Below are positions 27,200 through 36,547 of a stretch of DNA of 64,000 nucleotides, piece by piece. The notes below the pieces were generated by a model. The model was not told where the DNA came from and ran no database searches. It saw only the letters and a program-made list of their open reading frames with translations. The DNA lies in contig CARCZS010000001.1 in NCBI GenBank assembly GCA_948956705.1, forward strand, positions 180,094 to 244,093. Direction: 5' to 3'. The position numbers and the translations under genes were made by a program. Within the stretch, counting starts at the first letter, position 1. Every line of letters starts with the position of its first letter. Source of the DNA: an uncultured Phocaeicola sp. (GTDB lineage Bacteria > Bacteroidota > Bacteroidia > Bacteroidales > Bacteroidaceae).

Positions 27200-27260
27200 T
27201 AGTGGTTAATGATTAATGGGTAGTGTGGCCCAAGTATGAATTATGGGCCATTAATCACTA
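27200..27260. repeat. Intergenic hairpin, copy 2
   Basis: GATTAATGG (27211-27219) pairs with CCATTAATC (27249-27257) and an inner GGCCC with GGGCC; the outer TAGTG/CACTA also pairs. The outer motif matches the hairpin at 15411-15470. It lies between two co-oriented minus-strand genes and probably ends the upstream transcript. Confidence 0.6.
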
Positions 27261-27262
27261 TT

Positions 27263-28456
27263 TTAAAGTTCTAGATCACCATCGAATACTTCATGCCAAG
27301 GCAAACCTTGTTTGTTCAGTTGTTCCATAAATGGATCGGGATCAAACTCTTCCACATTCCATACTCCCGGACGTTTCCACAATCCTTGCAGGAACATCAT
27401 GGCTCCAATCATGGCTGGAACTCCAGTTGTATAGCTTACTCCCTGCATTCCAGTTTCTTTGTAAGCTTCTTGATGGCTACAGTTGTTGTAAACATAGTAA
27501 GTACGTTCTTTGCCATCCTTTACGCCTCGGATGCGGCATCCGATAGAAGTTTCGCCTTCATAATTTTCTCCTAGATCCTGTGGATTGGGGAGTACGGCTT
27601 TTAGGAATTGTAACGGAACAATTTTCACTCCGTTATAATCTATTTCGTCAATGCGGGCCATACCGATATTCTGGATGACACGCAGATGAGTCAGGTATTC
27701 CTGACCGAAAGTCATCCAAAAGCGAGCACGTTTGATGGTCGGGAAATTCTTAACTAATGATTCCAGCTCTTCATGATACAGCAAGTAGGAATCACGAGGA
27801 CCGATATTGGGATAAGTCAGATCCTTGTGGTATTCCAATGGCTTGGTGGTCACCCATTTGCCTTCTTCATAATAACGTCCGTTCTGAGTAATTTCGCGGA
27901 TATTGATTTCAGGATTAAAATTGGTAGCGAACGCTTTGTGATGGTTGCCGGCATTACAGTCCACAATATCCAAGTAGTGCATCTCGTCAAAATGATGTTT
28001 TGCTGCGTAGGCTGTATAAATGCCACTTACTCCCGGGTCGAACCCACAACCCAGTATCGCTGTCAGTCCTGCGTCTTCAAAACGTTTTTTATAAGCCCAT
28101 TGCCAGCTGTATTCGAAATGAGCTTCATCCTTTGGTTCATAGTTTGCTGTATCCAGATAATTCACCCCGGCTTTCAGACAAGCTTCCATGATGGTCAGAT
28201 CTTGATAAGGCAGAGCTACATTGATGACGATTTCGGGTTTGAAACTATTAAACAGGGCTACCAGTTCGTCTACATTGTCCGCATCTACCTGTGCAGTCTT
28301 AATAGCTGGATTGCCGATAGCTTTTACGATTGCATCACATTTTGATTTTGTACGGCTGGCGATCATGATGTCAGTGAATACATCCGGATTCTGAGCCACT
28401 TTGTGTGCTACGACAGTACCTACACCGCCTGCACCGATAATTAATACTTTACCCAT
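27263..28456 (-). CDS. Carboxynorspermidine dehydrogenase-like (saccharopine dehydrogenase family)
   Basis: The 397-residue protein has an N-terminal Rossmann motif, GKVLIIGAGGVGTVVAHK, and family phrases YLDTANYEPKDEAHFEYSW, ILGCGFDPGVSG and TTGVPAMIGAMMFLQG. These match the saccharopine-dehydrogenase group that includes carboxynorspermidine synthase, which reductively condenses aspartate semialdehyde with a diamine in polyamine synthesis. The start at 28456 is chosen over an ATG at 28510 because a -7 promoter element (28515-28522) would place the transcription start near 28508. A saccharopine reductase is the alternative. Confidence 0.87.
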   Translation of the reverse strand: MGKVLIIGAGGVGTVVAHKVAQNPDVFTDIMIASRTKSKCDAIVKAIGNPAIKTAQVDADNVDELVALFNSFKPEIVINVALPYQDLTIMEACLKAGVNYLDTANYEPKDEAHFEYSWQWAYKKRFEDAGLTAILGCGFDPGVSGIYTAYAAKHHFDEMHYLDIVDCNAGNHHKAFATNFNPEINIREITQNGRYYEEGKWVTTKPLEYHKDLTYPNIGPRDSYLLYHEELESLVKNFPTIKRARFWMTFGQEYLTHLRVIQNIGMARIDEIDYNGVKIVPLQFLKAVLPNPQDLGENYEGETSIGCRIRGVKDGKERTYYVYNNCSHQEAYKETGMQGVSYTTGVPAMIGAMMFLQGLWKRPGVWNVEEFDPDPFMEQLNKQGLPWHEVFDGDLEL

Positions 28457-28514
28457 TTGCTGTTTTTTATTCTTGTTAAAATAAAATGCCCGGCAGACAT
28501 TACCGTTCACAGGG

Positions 28515-28522
28515 CAAAGATA
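28515..28522 (-). promoter_or_regulatory. -7 element of the carboxynorspermidine dehydrogenase-like gene
   Basis: TATCTTTG on the minus strand. It rules out the ATG at 28510 as start and leaves a leader of about 52 nt. Confidence 0.55.
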
Positions 28523-28539
28523 ACAAAATATTTTGGGTA

Positions 28540-29793
28540 TTAGTGGATACGGTCTAGTTTCTTATTGGTGAAATCTAAGGTTTTTCTTTCGTAGGACCAT
28601 GTTTCATAGCCCCCCGTGACTATATGAATGCGCATGGGATTACCCAATGCCAGACGACATTCGTCGGTTGTCATTCCTTTTCGTACCTTACCGCGGCTTA
28701 TCATGTTCCAAACTTCTTCTGTGATATTCGGATACTTGGTTCGTAAGTTGCCTATGCCGAATAGATCCGTAAAATAATTGTCTGATTGTAAAATCACATC
28801 AACTACACTCGTATGGGTGAATGCAGCTTTTATCTTATAATTCTTTCCATCTATGTCTTCCAGTTCTAAAAAGACGTAAGGAGAGTTGTTTTGTGAGATT
28901 ATATTTTTGATGGTGAATTGTGTATATCGGGGAAGTCTCACCGGAGTGTCTGTTTCATCTAGACATTCCGTTTCCGCTTTCAGATAGACAGGTTTTTTCC
29001 CATATTTACTCATCAGATTCTTTGATTTTTTTGTATTTGCATTACTGAAGCTAAATGAATTTGGAAAATATTTATTTTTATTTTCCATAATAAAATCACT
29101 GTCTGCCATGCCACAATTAGTCTTTGATATAGCTACTGGCTGATAGTAGGTGTTTCCTTTCTTGTCTTGGAATACGATTTTTACAGGGTATGCGCGGCTG
29201 CCCACTCCGACAGCTGTTACTGTTACTTCTTCATTTATACCAATCGGGACCTCTTTATAGCCCGATATGCTGTTGGGATCATCTATACGTACTTTATTGG
29301 TACGCATATATAGGGTTTGTCCTTCCAGCAGTTCTTTGGCTATGTCCACATCACCCAGGTAGGCAAGGGTAGGAATACCGGCTTTGGGCTTCAGGCAATA
29401 TTGTTCCAGGGTGGTGTTTTTAAGTTCGTGATAATATTGTTGCCCTTCACATTCAAAGTTAAAATGTACAAAGCCCCGTTCGGTAATTTCCGAACCCAGA
29501 TATTCAAAAATCTTATGTTTTAACTCTCCTGTATCCACCTCCTTGTTGGTTTCCGCCGATTTAAAAGGAGGAATAATGATGTCTTTACGTTCCGGCATCA
29601 CCATGAATTTCATGCCTGGTGTCCAGTCACACAGGTTGTAATACTTGAAATGATCGTTTATAAACTGTTTTTCCAAAGATTCTACGGAAATACTTGTTTG
29701 TTGTGAAGTAGTCGTGACTATATATCCGTTTTGTGCATAAGTGCATAGGCTACAGCTTGTTGCCCCAATTAAAATGGCTAAAAACCTTTTCAT
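28540..29793 (-). CDS. Exported protein with C-terminal SmpA/OmlA-like domain
   Basis: The 417-residue protein has a signal peptide (about 1-20, CTYA). The central part is beta-rich and contains repeats of an EITVxAVGVGSRAYPVKIVFQDK-like pattern without a family I can name. The C-terminus (about 360-417) has VWNMISRGKVRKGMTTDECRLALGNP and then WSYERKTLDF, the pattern of BamE/SmpA-OmlA domains. It is exported, probably periplasmic or envelope-associated. No partner gene is adjacent. Confidence 0.7.
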   Translation of the reverse strand: MKRFLAILIGATSCSLCTYAQNGYIVTTTSQQTSISVESLEKQFINDHFKYYNLCDWTPGMKFMVMPERKDIIIPPFKSAETNKEVDTGELKHKIFEYLGSEITERGFVHFNFECEGQQYYHELKNTTLEQYCLKPKAGIPTLAYLGDVDIAKELLEGQTLYMRTNKVRIDDPNSISGYKEVPIGINEEVTVTAVGVGSRAYPVKIVFQDKKGNTYYQPVAISKTNCGMADSDFIMENKNKYFPNSFSFSNANTKKSKNLMSKYGKKPVYLKAETECLDETDTPVRLPRYTQFTIKNIISQNNSPYVFLELEDIDGKNYKIKAAFTHTSVVDVILQSDNYFTDLFGIGNLRTKYPNITEEVWNMISRGKVRKGMTTDECRLALGNPMRIHIVTGGYETWSYERKTLDFTNKKLDRIH

Positions 29794-29824
29794 TGCTTTA
29801 AGTGTTAGTATATATAAATTGATA

Positions 29825-29832
29825 CAAAGGTA
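29825..29832 (-). promoter_or_regulatory. -7 element of the SmpA-like gene
   Basis: TACCTTTG on the minus strand, 31 bp before the ATG; no clear -33 box. Confidence 0.45.
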
Positions 29833-29875
29833 TAAAATTTTTGTGTATAATTGCTATAGTGAAAAATAAAATGGT

Positions 29876-29883
29876 TAGTTTTG
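29876..29883 (+). promoter_or_regulatory. -7 element of the META gene
   Basis: TAGTTTTG, 34 bp before the ATG of the META-domain lipoprotein; no TTTG at the usual distance. Confidence 0.45.
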
Positions 29884-29917
29884 CACACTAAACTAACAGA
29901 TTTAACAAAAAAATAAT

Positions 29918-30709
29918 ATGAAAAAACTAGTATTGAAAATGATGGCTGTTTGTGCCGGAGCATTGATCGTATCTTGTGGTAGTGGAAAGAATATGTTGTC
30001 TGTTTCTTCTCTGGATGGGGAATGGAATATTACAGAGGTGGATGGACAGAAGATATCTACAGAGAGAATGCCTTTCATTGGTTTTGATGTAGCTCAGAAA
30101 CGTATTTATGGCAATAGCGGATGTAACCATATGATGGGAAGTTTTGAAGCCGACTCTCTGAAGCCAGGTACATTGAAGTTTGGACAGATAGGAAGTACCC
30201 GCATGATGTGCCCTGATATGAAGACTGAGCAGATGGTATTGGGTGCATTGGATAAAGTGACTTCTTTCCAGACGGTTTCTGACAAGCCCGACGTGATAAC
30301 TCTATGTAATCAAGATGGTCAGCCGTTGATGACTTTGGAAAAGAAGGCGGCTCCGGAAGTGTCACTGTCTGATCTTTCAGGAGAATGGGTTATTGAATTG
30401 GTGAATGGAAAGAAGATTGTAGGTACGGCTGAGGTGACCCCTTTTATCGGTTTTAATTTGGATGAAAGCCGCATTTACGGTAATGTGGGCTGTAATACCA
30501 TAAATGGTGCGTTAATGCAGGAAGATGGAAAACCCAATTCTTTGAGATTTGACAATGTTGCTACTACCATGATGATGTGTCCTGATATGGAAACTGAAAC
30601 TATCGTGCTGAATGCTTTGAATGAAACAAAAAGTTTCAGCATGAAAGATGATAAAGTATATTTGTTAGGTGAAAATGGAAATGAATTGTTGGTGTTGAAG
30701 AAACAATAA
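29918..30709 (+). CDS. Tandem META (HslJ-like) domain lipoprotein
   Basis: The 263-residue lipoprotein has a signal ending in a lipobox (IVSC, Cys20) and two META domains, about 30-135 and 148-263. Each shows the same marks: GEWNITEVDG / GEWVIELVNG, then YGNSGCNHMMG / YGNVGCNTING, then RMMCPDMKTEQ / MMMCPDMETET. The domains arose by internal duplication. HslJ in E. coli is a heat-inducible lipoprotein linked to novobiocin tolerance; the molecular role is unknown. dnaK lies downstream but has its own promoter. Confidence 0.87.
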   Translation: MKKLVLKMMAVCAGALIVSCGSGKNMLSVSSLDGEWNITEVDGQKISTERMPFIGFDVAQKRIYGNSGCNHMMGSFEADSLKPGTLKFGQIGSTRMMCPDMKTEQMVLGALDKVTSFQTVSDKPDVITLCNQDGQPLMTLEKKAAPEVSLSDLSGEWVIELVNGKKIVGTAEVTPFIGFNLDESRIYGNVGCNTINGALMQEDGKPNSLRFDNVATTMMMCPDMETETIVLNALNETKSFSMKDDKVYLLGENGNELLVLKKQ

Positions 30710-30735
30710 TCCATCTACATTCGAATTGATATGGG

Positions 30736-30771
30736 TCGGCCTGTTTTCTCATAAACGAGAAAACAGGCCGA
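30736..30771 (+). terminator. Terminator after the META gene
   Basis: Perfect 15-bp arms 30736-30750 and 30757-30771 around the loop ATAAAC. The T-rich tail is modest (TTGCATTTA). Confidence 0.7.
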
Positions 30772-30795
30772 TTGCATTTATGGCATTATGCTAGG

Positions 30796-31007
30796 ATGCT
30801 GACAGGTATTGTATTTGGTGGAGTTCTGACATTCTTGCCTTATATGAATCCATTTAAAAGTATCATATAGCAAATAAATCAGTCATTTTGTCAGCCTTTG
30901 TCACATTCTTATTTTTGGCATACCGTTTGTTTTATGAAGGGCGTGCGGTTGGTGCACCAAAGAAAAAAGAAGTCCTTCGTGAACCATTCGCCAAGAAATC
31001 AGTTTAA
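30796..31007 (+). pseudogene. Possible broken or frameshifted small membrane protein ahead of dnaK
   Basis: An ORF from ATG 30796 codes for 24 residues (MLTGIVFGGVLTFLPYMNPF...) and stops at 30868-30870. In the -1 frame an open stretch continues as ANKSVILSAFVTFLFLAYRL and ends FAKKSV at the TAA at 31005-31007. Joined at the TTTAAAAG run near 30855 they would make a two-helix membrane protein of about 70 residues with a basic tail. The predicted dnaK promoter lies inside it, so it may be a decayed gene or chance. Confidence 0.3.
30887..30917 (+). promoter_or_regulatory. dnaK promoter
   Basis: TTTG 30887-30890 and TATTTTTG 30910-30917, spacer 19 bp. The transcript would have a leader of about 114 nt. 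No CIRCE-type inverted repeat was recognised. Confidence 0.6.
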
Positions 31008-31037
31008 TTGAAAACAAATAAATAAAGATATATAATT

Positions 31038-32954
31038 ATGGGAAAGATTATTGGTATTGACTTAGGAACCACAAATTCATGTGTTTCAGTATTTGAAGGT
31101 AATGAACCGGTAGTAATCGCAAACAGCGAAGGTAAACGTACCACTCCGTCTATCGTTGCATTTGTTGACGGTGGTGAACGTAAAGTAGGTGATCCTGCAA
31201 AACGTCAGGCAATCACTAATCCGCAACGTACTATTTTCTCTATCAAGCGTTTCATGGGTGAAACTTGGGATCAGGTACAGAAGGAAACTGCTCGTGTTCC
31301 TTATAAAGTAGTGAAAGGTGACAATAATACTCCGCGTGTAGATATTGACGGACGTCTTTATACTCCGCAGGAAATTTCAGCTATGATTCTGCAGAAGATG
31401 AAGAAAACTGCTGAGGATTATCTGGGACAAGAAGTTACAGAAGCCGTTATCACCGTTCCGGCATACTTCTCGGACTCACAACGCCAGGCTACTAAAGAAG
31501 CTGGTCAGATTGCAGGTCTGGAAGTGAAACGTATTGTGAACGAACCGACAGCTGCTGCTTTGGCTTATGGTTTGGATAAGGCTCACAAAGATATGAAGAT
31601 TGCTGTATTCGACCTTGGTGGTGGTACATTCGATATCTCTATCCTTGAGTTTGGTGGTGGTGTATTCGAAGTACTTTCTACTAACGGTGATACTCACTTG
31701 GGCGGTGATGACTTCGATCAGGTAATCATTGACTGGTTGGTACAGGAATTCAAGAATGACGAAGGTGCGGATTTGACAAAAGATCCGATGGCTATGCAAC
31801 GTCTGAAAGAAGCTGCTGAAAAAGCTAAGATTGAATTGTCTTCTTCTACTTCAACTGAAATCAACCTGCCATACATCATGCCCGTAGACGGTATGCCTAA
31901 GCACTTGGTTAAGACTTTGACACGTGCTAAATTTGAAGCTTTAGCTCACAATTTGATTCAGGCTTGTCTTGAACCTTGCAAGAAGGCTATGAGCGATGCA
32001 GGCTTGAGCAACTCTGATATCGATGAGGTAATCCTTGTTGGTGGTTCTTCACGTATTCCGGCTGTTCAGGAATTGGTAGAAAAATTCTTCGGTAAGACTC
32101 CTTCCAAGGGTGTTAATCCTGACGAAGTGGTTGCTGTAGGTGCTGCCGTTCAGGGTGCTGTTTTGACAGATGAAATCAAAGGTGTGGTATTGCTGGATGT
32201 TACTCCGTTGTCAATGGGTATCGAAACATTGGGTGGTGTAATGACTAAGTTGATTGATGCAAACACTACTATCCCGGCCCGCAAGAGTGAGACCTTCTCT
32301 ACAGCTGCCGATAACCAGACTGAAGTGACTATCCACGTACTTCAAGGTGAACGTCCGATGGCTGCACAAAACAAGTCAATCGGTCAGTTCAATTTGACTG
32401 GTATTGCTCCGGCTCGTCGTGGTGTTCCTCAGATTGAGGTGACATTCGATATCGATGCCAACGGTATCTTGAAAGTATCTGCCAAGGATAAAGCTACCGG
32501 CAAGGAACAAGCTATCCGTATCGAAGCCTCCTCTGGTTTGAGCAAGGAAGAAATCGAAAAGATGAAAGCCGAAGCTGAAGCTAATGCAGAAGCAGACAAG
32601 AAGGAACGTGAAAAGATTGACAAATTGAATCAAGCTGACTCCATGATTTTCTCTACTGAAAATCAGTTGAAGGAATTAGGTGACAAGTTGCCGGCTGATA
32701 AGAAAGCTCCGATTGAAGCTGCTCTTCAGAAACTGAAAGATGCTCATAAAGCACAGGATTTGGCTGCTATTGATACTGCCATGGCTGAACTGAATACAGC
32801 ATTCCAGGCTGCCAGCGCTGAAATGTATGCTCAGAGTGGTGCACAAGGTGGCGCTCAGGCCGGTCCGGGTGCAGGTGCAGGACAACAGGCTAATCAGGGT
32901 TCTTCTAATAATAAAGAAGATATTCAAGATGCTGACTTCGAGGAAGTGAAGTAA
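31038..32954 (+). CDS. dnaK: Chaperone protein DnaK (Hsp70)
   Basis: This 638-residue Hsp70 has the N-terminal signature [16 protein letters not shown], phosphate-2 motif [28 protein letters not shown], the hydrophobic linker [11 protein letters not shown], the substrate-binding domain and a C-terminal helical lid ending in the acidic tail DADFEEVK. It folds nascent and stressed proteins with DnaJ and GrpE, neither of which is adjacent. A terminator follows; the mobile element starts about 120 bp further on. Confidence 0.98.
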   Translation: MGKIIGIDLGTTNSCVSVFEGNEPVVIANSEGKRTTPSIVAFVDGGERKVGDPAKRQAITNPQRTIFSIKRFMGETWDQVQKETARVPYKVVKGDNNTPRVDIDGRLYTPQEISAMILQKMKKTAEDYLGQEVTEAVITVPAYFSDSQRQATKEAGQIAGLEVKRIVNEPTAAALAYGLDKAHKDMKIAVFDLGGGTFDISILEFGGGVFEVLSTNGDTHLGGDDFDQVIIDWLVQEFKNDEGADLTKDPMAMQRLKEAAEKAKIELSSSTSTEINLPYIMPVDGMPKHLVKTLTRAKFEALAHNLIQACLEPCKKAMSDAGLSNSDIDEVILVGGSSRIPAVQELVEKFFGKTPSKGVNPDEVVAVGAAVQGAVLTDEIKGVVLLDVTPLSMGIETLGGVMTKLIDANTTIPARKSETFSTAADNQTEVTIHVLQGERPMAAQNKSIGQFNLTGIAPARRGVPQIEVTFDIDANGILKVSAKDKATGKEQAIRIEASSGLSKEEIEKMKAEAEANAEADKKEREKIDKLNQADSMIFSTENQLKELGDKLPADKKAPIEAALQKLKDAHKAQDLAAIDTAMAELNTAFQAASAEMYAQSGAQGGAQAGPGAGAGQQANQGSSNNKEDIQDADFEEVK

Positions 32955-32988
32955 GTATCGGTAAACAACGATAATTATAAATAAGAAT

Positions 32989-33025
32989 ATAGGGTGTAAC
33001 TCAATGAGTTATGCCCTATTTCTTT
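32989..33025 (+). terminator. dnaK terminator
   Basis: ATAGGG...TAACTCA pairs with TGAGTTA...CCCTAT and is followed by TTTCTTTTT. Confidence 0.75.
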
Positions 33026-33071
33026 TTATATCACTTTTCTTTGATTTTGCTTATTATTCGGATTTTTATTG

Positions 33072-33094
33072 TATATTTGTACCATAATTGTACC
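33072..33094. other. Left attachment site of element A (attL)
   Basis: The repeat ATATTTGTACCA (33073-33084) is followed by a second TTGTACC (33088-33094), 11 bp after the first (33077-33083). Only the first is found again at the right end. The TATATTTG here (33072-33079) also matches a -7 promoter element, so the junction may itself drive the integrase operon. Confidence 0.65.
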
Positions 33095-33171
33095 GACGCT
33101 TAAAAGTAGATAATATGACACTTATAAAAATGTTGGTATTGAGAATGAGAAATATAAGTAAAAAGTGAATT

Positions 33172-33732
33172 ATGCCAGCAGCAAAATTTGAAATAACACG
33201 TCAATGCAAGGTTTGTGGAGAGACCTTTGTGGCTAAAACCATTGAATCGTGGTATTGCTCTCCTAAATGTTCCAAAATTGCATGGAAACGACGCAAGGAT
33301 GAAGAATTGAGATTGCAAAGGTTGGACGATGTGGTCAAGAAAATACCAAAGTCCAAAGAGTACATCACTGTTCCTGAAGCATACGCTTTGTTTGGCATAA
33401 GCAAAGAAACTCTTTACCGCTTGATTCGTAAGGGAACAATTCCAAGTGTGAATGCCGGAGAAAGGCAAACATTATTATCAAAAGAAGAACTGATGAAACT
33501 CTATCCTCTCCGAAAGAAAGCTCTCACAAAGCCGAAGCCTATCGCTAAACTGTATAGTCTGGAGCCAAAAGACTGTTATACCATTGGAGAAATCACAGAG
33601 AAATTTCTTGTGAATGAAAGTACCGTTTATCTCCATATACGCAAATACTCTATCCCTACCCGGCAGATAGGGAATTTTGTATATGTCCCCAAGAAAGAAA
33701 TTGATAACTTATATAAAGGTATGAAACGATGA
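33172..33732 (+). CDS. Zinc-finger/double helix-turn-helix regulator of the integrase operon
   Basis: The 186-residue protein starts with a small Cys cluster (CKVCGETF...YCSPKC) that could bind zinc. It continues with two MerR/excisionase-like helix-turn-helix units: VPEAYALFGISKETLYRLIRKG (about 65-105) and IGEITEKFLVNESTVYLHIRKY (about 137-180). The gene overlaps the integrase start by 4 bp (ATGA). A 17-codon ORF (33115-33168) ends 3 bp before its ATG and may be a leader. A close relative lies at 56057-56620 in element B at the same place, so it is backbone. Likely a recombination directionality or transcription factor. Confidence 0.8.
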   Translation: MPAAKFEITRQCKVCGETFVAKTIESWYCSPKCSKIAWKRRKDEELRLQRLDDVVKKIPKSKEYITVPEAYALFGISKETLYRLIRKGTIPSVNAGERQTLLSKEELMKLYPLRKKALTKPKPIAKLYSLEPKDCYTIGEITEKFLVNESTVYLHIRKYSIPTRQIGNFVYVPKKEIDNLYKGMKR

Positions 33733-34985
33733 AGAAAGCATTAGTCAATACACGAGTGTCGGTAAAACTCCGCAAGTCTGAATATCGTGATGAATGGTAT
33801 CTTTATGTGGAATCTTATCCTGTGTTCCAATCCGGTAAAGATACTCCGCAAAGAGTACGTGAATATCTCAATCGTACTATTACGACACCTGTTTGGGATA
33901 AGTCACGTAATGCACGGACTAATACCGAAGGTAAAACCACTTATAAGCCAAAGCGAGATCTGAATGGTATTATACAATGTAAGTCTCAATTGGATCAAGA
34001 ATCATGTATCTATGCCGATAAAGTCAGAAGCCTACGGCAAAAGGAATATGATAATGCGGCTCTTTATGCTGATACCGATGCTGAACAGGCAGAGCAGTTG
34101 GAACGCTCCAGAAGTAATTTCATTGAATACTTCGACCATGTGCAGCGAACAAGGCACGCCCATAGTTCTGATTCTATCATTGTCAATTGGAGGCGAGTTC
34201 ATGAGTTGTTGAAGATATTTGCAAAAAGCGATACCATTCTCTTTTCACAAATAGACTTAAAGATGGTGGAATCGTTTCGTCAATTCATAATGAACGCTCC
34301 ACAAGGAGGAACTAAACGAGGTACAATATCTCAAAATACAGCTGCAACATATTTTTCAATCTTCAAAGCCGGATTGAAACAAGCATTTATAGATGGCTAC
34401 CTAACTATTGATATTTCTGCGAAAGTCAAAGGTATTCAGGAAAGAGAAAGCCGGAGAGAATATCTTACGGTAGAGGAATTGAATCGACTGGCACAAACAC
34501 CTTGTGACCCATTACTGAAACGTGCAGCCCTGTTTTCTGCTCTAACAGGAATCCGTCATTGCGATATTCAAAAATTGAAATGGTCGGAAGTGGAGAATTT
34601 CAATGGAGGTTATCGCTTGAACTTTACTCAACAAAAGACAAAAGGTGTTGAATATATGCCAATTTCGGAACAAGCATTCAATCTTTGTGGTGAGCAGCAG
34701 GAGGGAGAGCTTCTTGTGTTTGCCGGACTGCCAGACCCTTCATGGATAAATCGTCCTGTCAAGAAATGGGTTGAAGCAGCCGGAATATCCAAACACATAA
34801 CATTTCATTGCTTCCGTCATTCCTATGCGACCCTGCAACTGGCTGGAGGTACTGATATTTATACAGTTAGCAAAATGTTGGGACATACAAACGTAAGGAC
34901 AACCCAAGTGTATGCAAAGGTGGTAGATTCTAAAAAGGAAGGGGCAACCAAGACAATTAAACTGAATATGCCAAATAATATATAG
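33729..34985 (+). CDS. Tyrosine integrase of element A
   Basis: The 418-residue site-specific recombinase has an N-terminal arm-binding region, a SAM-like core-binding domain (about 120-230) and a catalytic domain with Arg276 (TGIRHCD), His360 and Arg363 (HCFRHSY) and the nucleophile Tyr395 (TTQVYAK). It integrates and excises element A at the attL/attR repeats. It is translationally coupled to the upstream regulator. The element B integrase is clearly homologous along its whole length. Confidence 0.95.
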   Translation: MKKALVNTRVSVKLRKSEYRDEWYLYVESYPVFQSGKDTPQRVREYLNRTITTPVWDKSRNARTNTEGKTTYKPKRDLNGIIQCKSQLDQESCIYADKVRSLRQKEYDNAALYADTDAEQAEQLERSRSNFIEYFDHVQRTRHAHSSDSIIVNWRRVHELLKIFAKSDTILFSQIDLKMVESFRQFIMNAPQGGTKRGTISQNTAATYFSIFKAGLKQAFIDGYLTIDISAKVKGIQERESRREYLTVEELNRLAQTPCDPLLKRAALFSALTGIRHCDIQKLKWSEVENFNGGYRLNFTQQKTKGVEYMPISEQAFNLCGEQQEGELLVFAGLPDPSWINRPVKKWVEAAGISKHITFHCFRHSYATLQLAGGTDIYTVSKMLGHTNVRTTQVYAKVVDSKKEGATKTIKLNMPNNI

Positions 34986-35550
34986 AGAAGAAACTCTTTA
35001 TTGAATGCTTTAATATGAATAGAAATTCATCTATTTGCAGATAGAAGTTACAAAAAGAGTGCATTTTATGGAAATGAGCGTATGTTAATTGCTCATGATA
35101 GTAATAGGTTACGAGTTGGTTATCTGCTGCATTATTCTTCTGCACATTGCAACCTTCAAAGAATTCTTCGTATGCAAAAGCAACAATAAAACTGGAGATT
35201 TTGAAATGAATCTCCCTGTTTTTTTCTTTCTCATACAGGCTTTTCCGTAAAAGCGGTTTTATTCGTCGGCACACCATCGCCCAAAAGGATTTTGAACGAA
35301 CGTGTGCTGACTATCGCATAAGTGTAGAAAGGGGGCTTTTACGGCTTTTCAGATGATTTATCATTTTTCGCTGTCCCTTTGAGCCGGAAGTGGAAAGCCG
35401 TGCGCGACTACCTAGATCATAAGTCGTCTCTCGTAGCAGACAAATAAGGTTGTGTGTCTTATAATCACTAAAACAGGTTCAATCAAACGAACTTCAATAA
35501 CAACACCTTTTTATTATACATATCTGATAATTGAGATTCTACATCGAACC
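34986..35550. other. Non-coding stretch after the integrase
   Basis: No convincing gene is seen in these 565 bp. An open frame without a start (about 35205-35354, phrase RRHTIAQKDFERTCADYR) may be a decayed remnant. An imperfect inverted repeat joins ACGGCTTTTC (35341-35350) and GGAAAGCCGT (35392-35401). In element B the matching interval after the integrase is only about 310 bp, with no cargo. Confidence 0.5.
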
Positions 35551-36540
35551 TTATTGTTTTTCCTTTAATGGAATTGCGGGGGTAGTAATAGGATAAGATG
35601 TATGAATTAGAGTTCCACTCTTATGAGTCGAATAGACATTGCAATGATTGCTGAGGCAATGAACAATTCCTCTGCTGGGATGTTTACGAGAGCCTTTTGC
35701 GGAAATAATCGCACAGCATGGAGCCAATTTATCAATCAATACCGAGGTCAGATTATGTTTACTTCCATGATGTGGAACTTTTATTCTACAGCCTGACAAG
35801 TTCGTATTATTAGAAATTGCATCAGTGATAGCAGCTCGATTTGCATCACCGAGCAATAAAAATTTACAACTCGTGATCGGTTCAAATAAAAGAATTATGC
35901 TACCAGCATTAGTTGGCGAACAATCATCAGGCTCGTCATCAATAGACGATTTAGCTTGAACGGATGAAAAATAACCTATATCATTGTATATTGTATTATC
36001 CTCATCTTTTCTCCTTTTATTGTTCTTGAGTATTTCTATCGCAAGAGGATGATAGAAATCCAAACTTGGACCAACAACTGAGATCGGAATGTGTGAATGT
36101 ATTTTGCCACAATATGCACCATATACATTGCATTTGTTAGATACAGCTAAATCTATGAGGTTAAGTGAATCCGTATCTGTTGGATGATCATAGCATTCAC
36201 GACAATGAGACAACCTATTTCGTTTAGGATATAATCTATTATATTCATCTTCTTTAATTACATCCTCTGGCGTATTAAGCCAAAATTCATTAATGATTAC
36301 ATCTCTATCATTCAATAATCCAAAAAAACCTCCTTTATGGTCAGAGTCAGGGTGAGTACATATTGCTAAATCAATAGTATAAGTTTTCCAGTGATTCCAA
36401 ATATAGTTTTTGATTTTGTCTGAATCGCTGACATTTCCAGCGTCAATTAATACAACATATTGGTCTCCGCTGTTTTCATATCGTATTATGATTGCATCAG
36501 CGTCTGAAACGCTAAGATAATGAACTTCGTAATTCGGCAT
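35551..36540 (-). CDS. ComEC/Rec2-like metallo-beta-lactamase-fold hydrolase (soluble)
   Basis: The 329-residue protein has no signal or membrane segment. Its N-terminal half holds the metal motif HxDxDH as THPDSDHKGG (His63, Asp65, Asp67, His68), and later LLLGDANRAA and VPHHGSKHN, the pattern of the ComEC C-terminal nuclease domain. It should bind two metals and cleave a phosphodiester, in nucleic acid or nucleotide. It is encoded 7 bp downstream of a small membrane protein in a two-gene unit. Similar hydrolases occur as parts of phage-defence modules, so a defence role is inferred; an unrelated regulatory hydrolase is possible. Confidence 0.82.
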   Translation of the reverse strand: MPNYEVHYLSVSDADAIIIRYENSGDQYVVLIDAGNVSDSDKIKNYIWNHWKTYTIDLAICTHPDSDHKGGFFGLLNDRDVIINEFWLNTPEDVIKEDEYNRLYPKRNRLSHCRECYDHPTDTDSLNLIDLAVSNKCNVYGAYCGKIHSHIPISVVGPSLDFYHPLAIEILKNNKRRKDEDNTIYNDIGYFSSVQAKSSIDDEPDDCSPTNAGSIILLFEPITSCKFLLLGDANRAAITDAISNNTNLSGCRIKVPHHGSKHNLTSVLIDKLAPCCAIISAKGSRKHPSRGIVHCLSNHCNVYSTHKSGTLIHTSYPITTPAIPLKEKQ

Positions 36541-36547
36541 ATATATA

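Noticed and set aside
33115..33168. 17-codon ORF before the element A regulator as a regulatory leader peptide
   Set aside because: It ends 3 bp before the regulator ATG, but has no codon bias toward one amino acid and no terminator follows, so no attenuation claim is made.
33031..33171. tRNA 3' end as target of the element A integrase
   Set aside because: No cloverleaf or CCA-end sequence could be recognised at either proposed end; the target looks like plain intergenic DNA.
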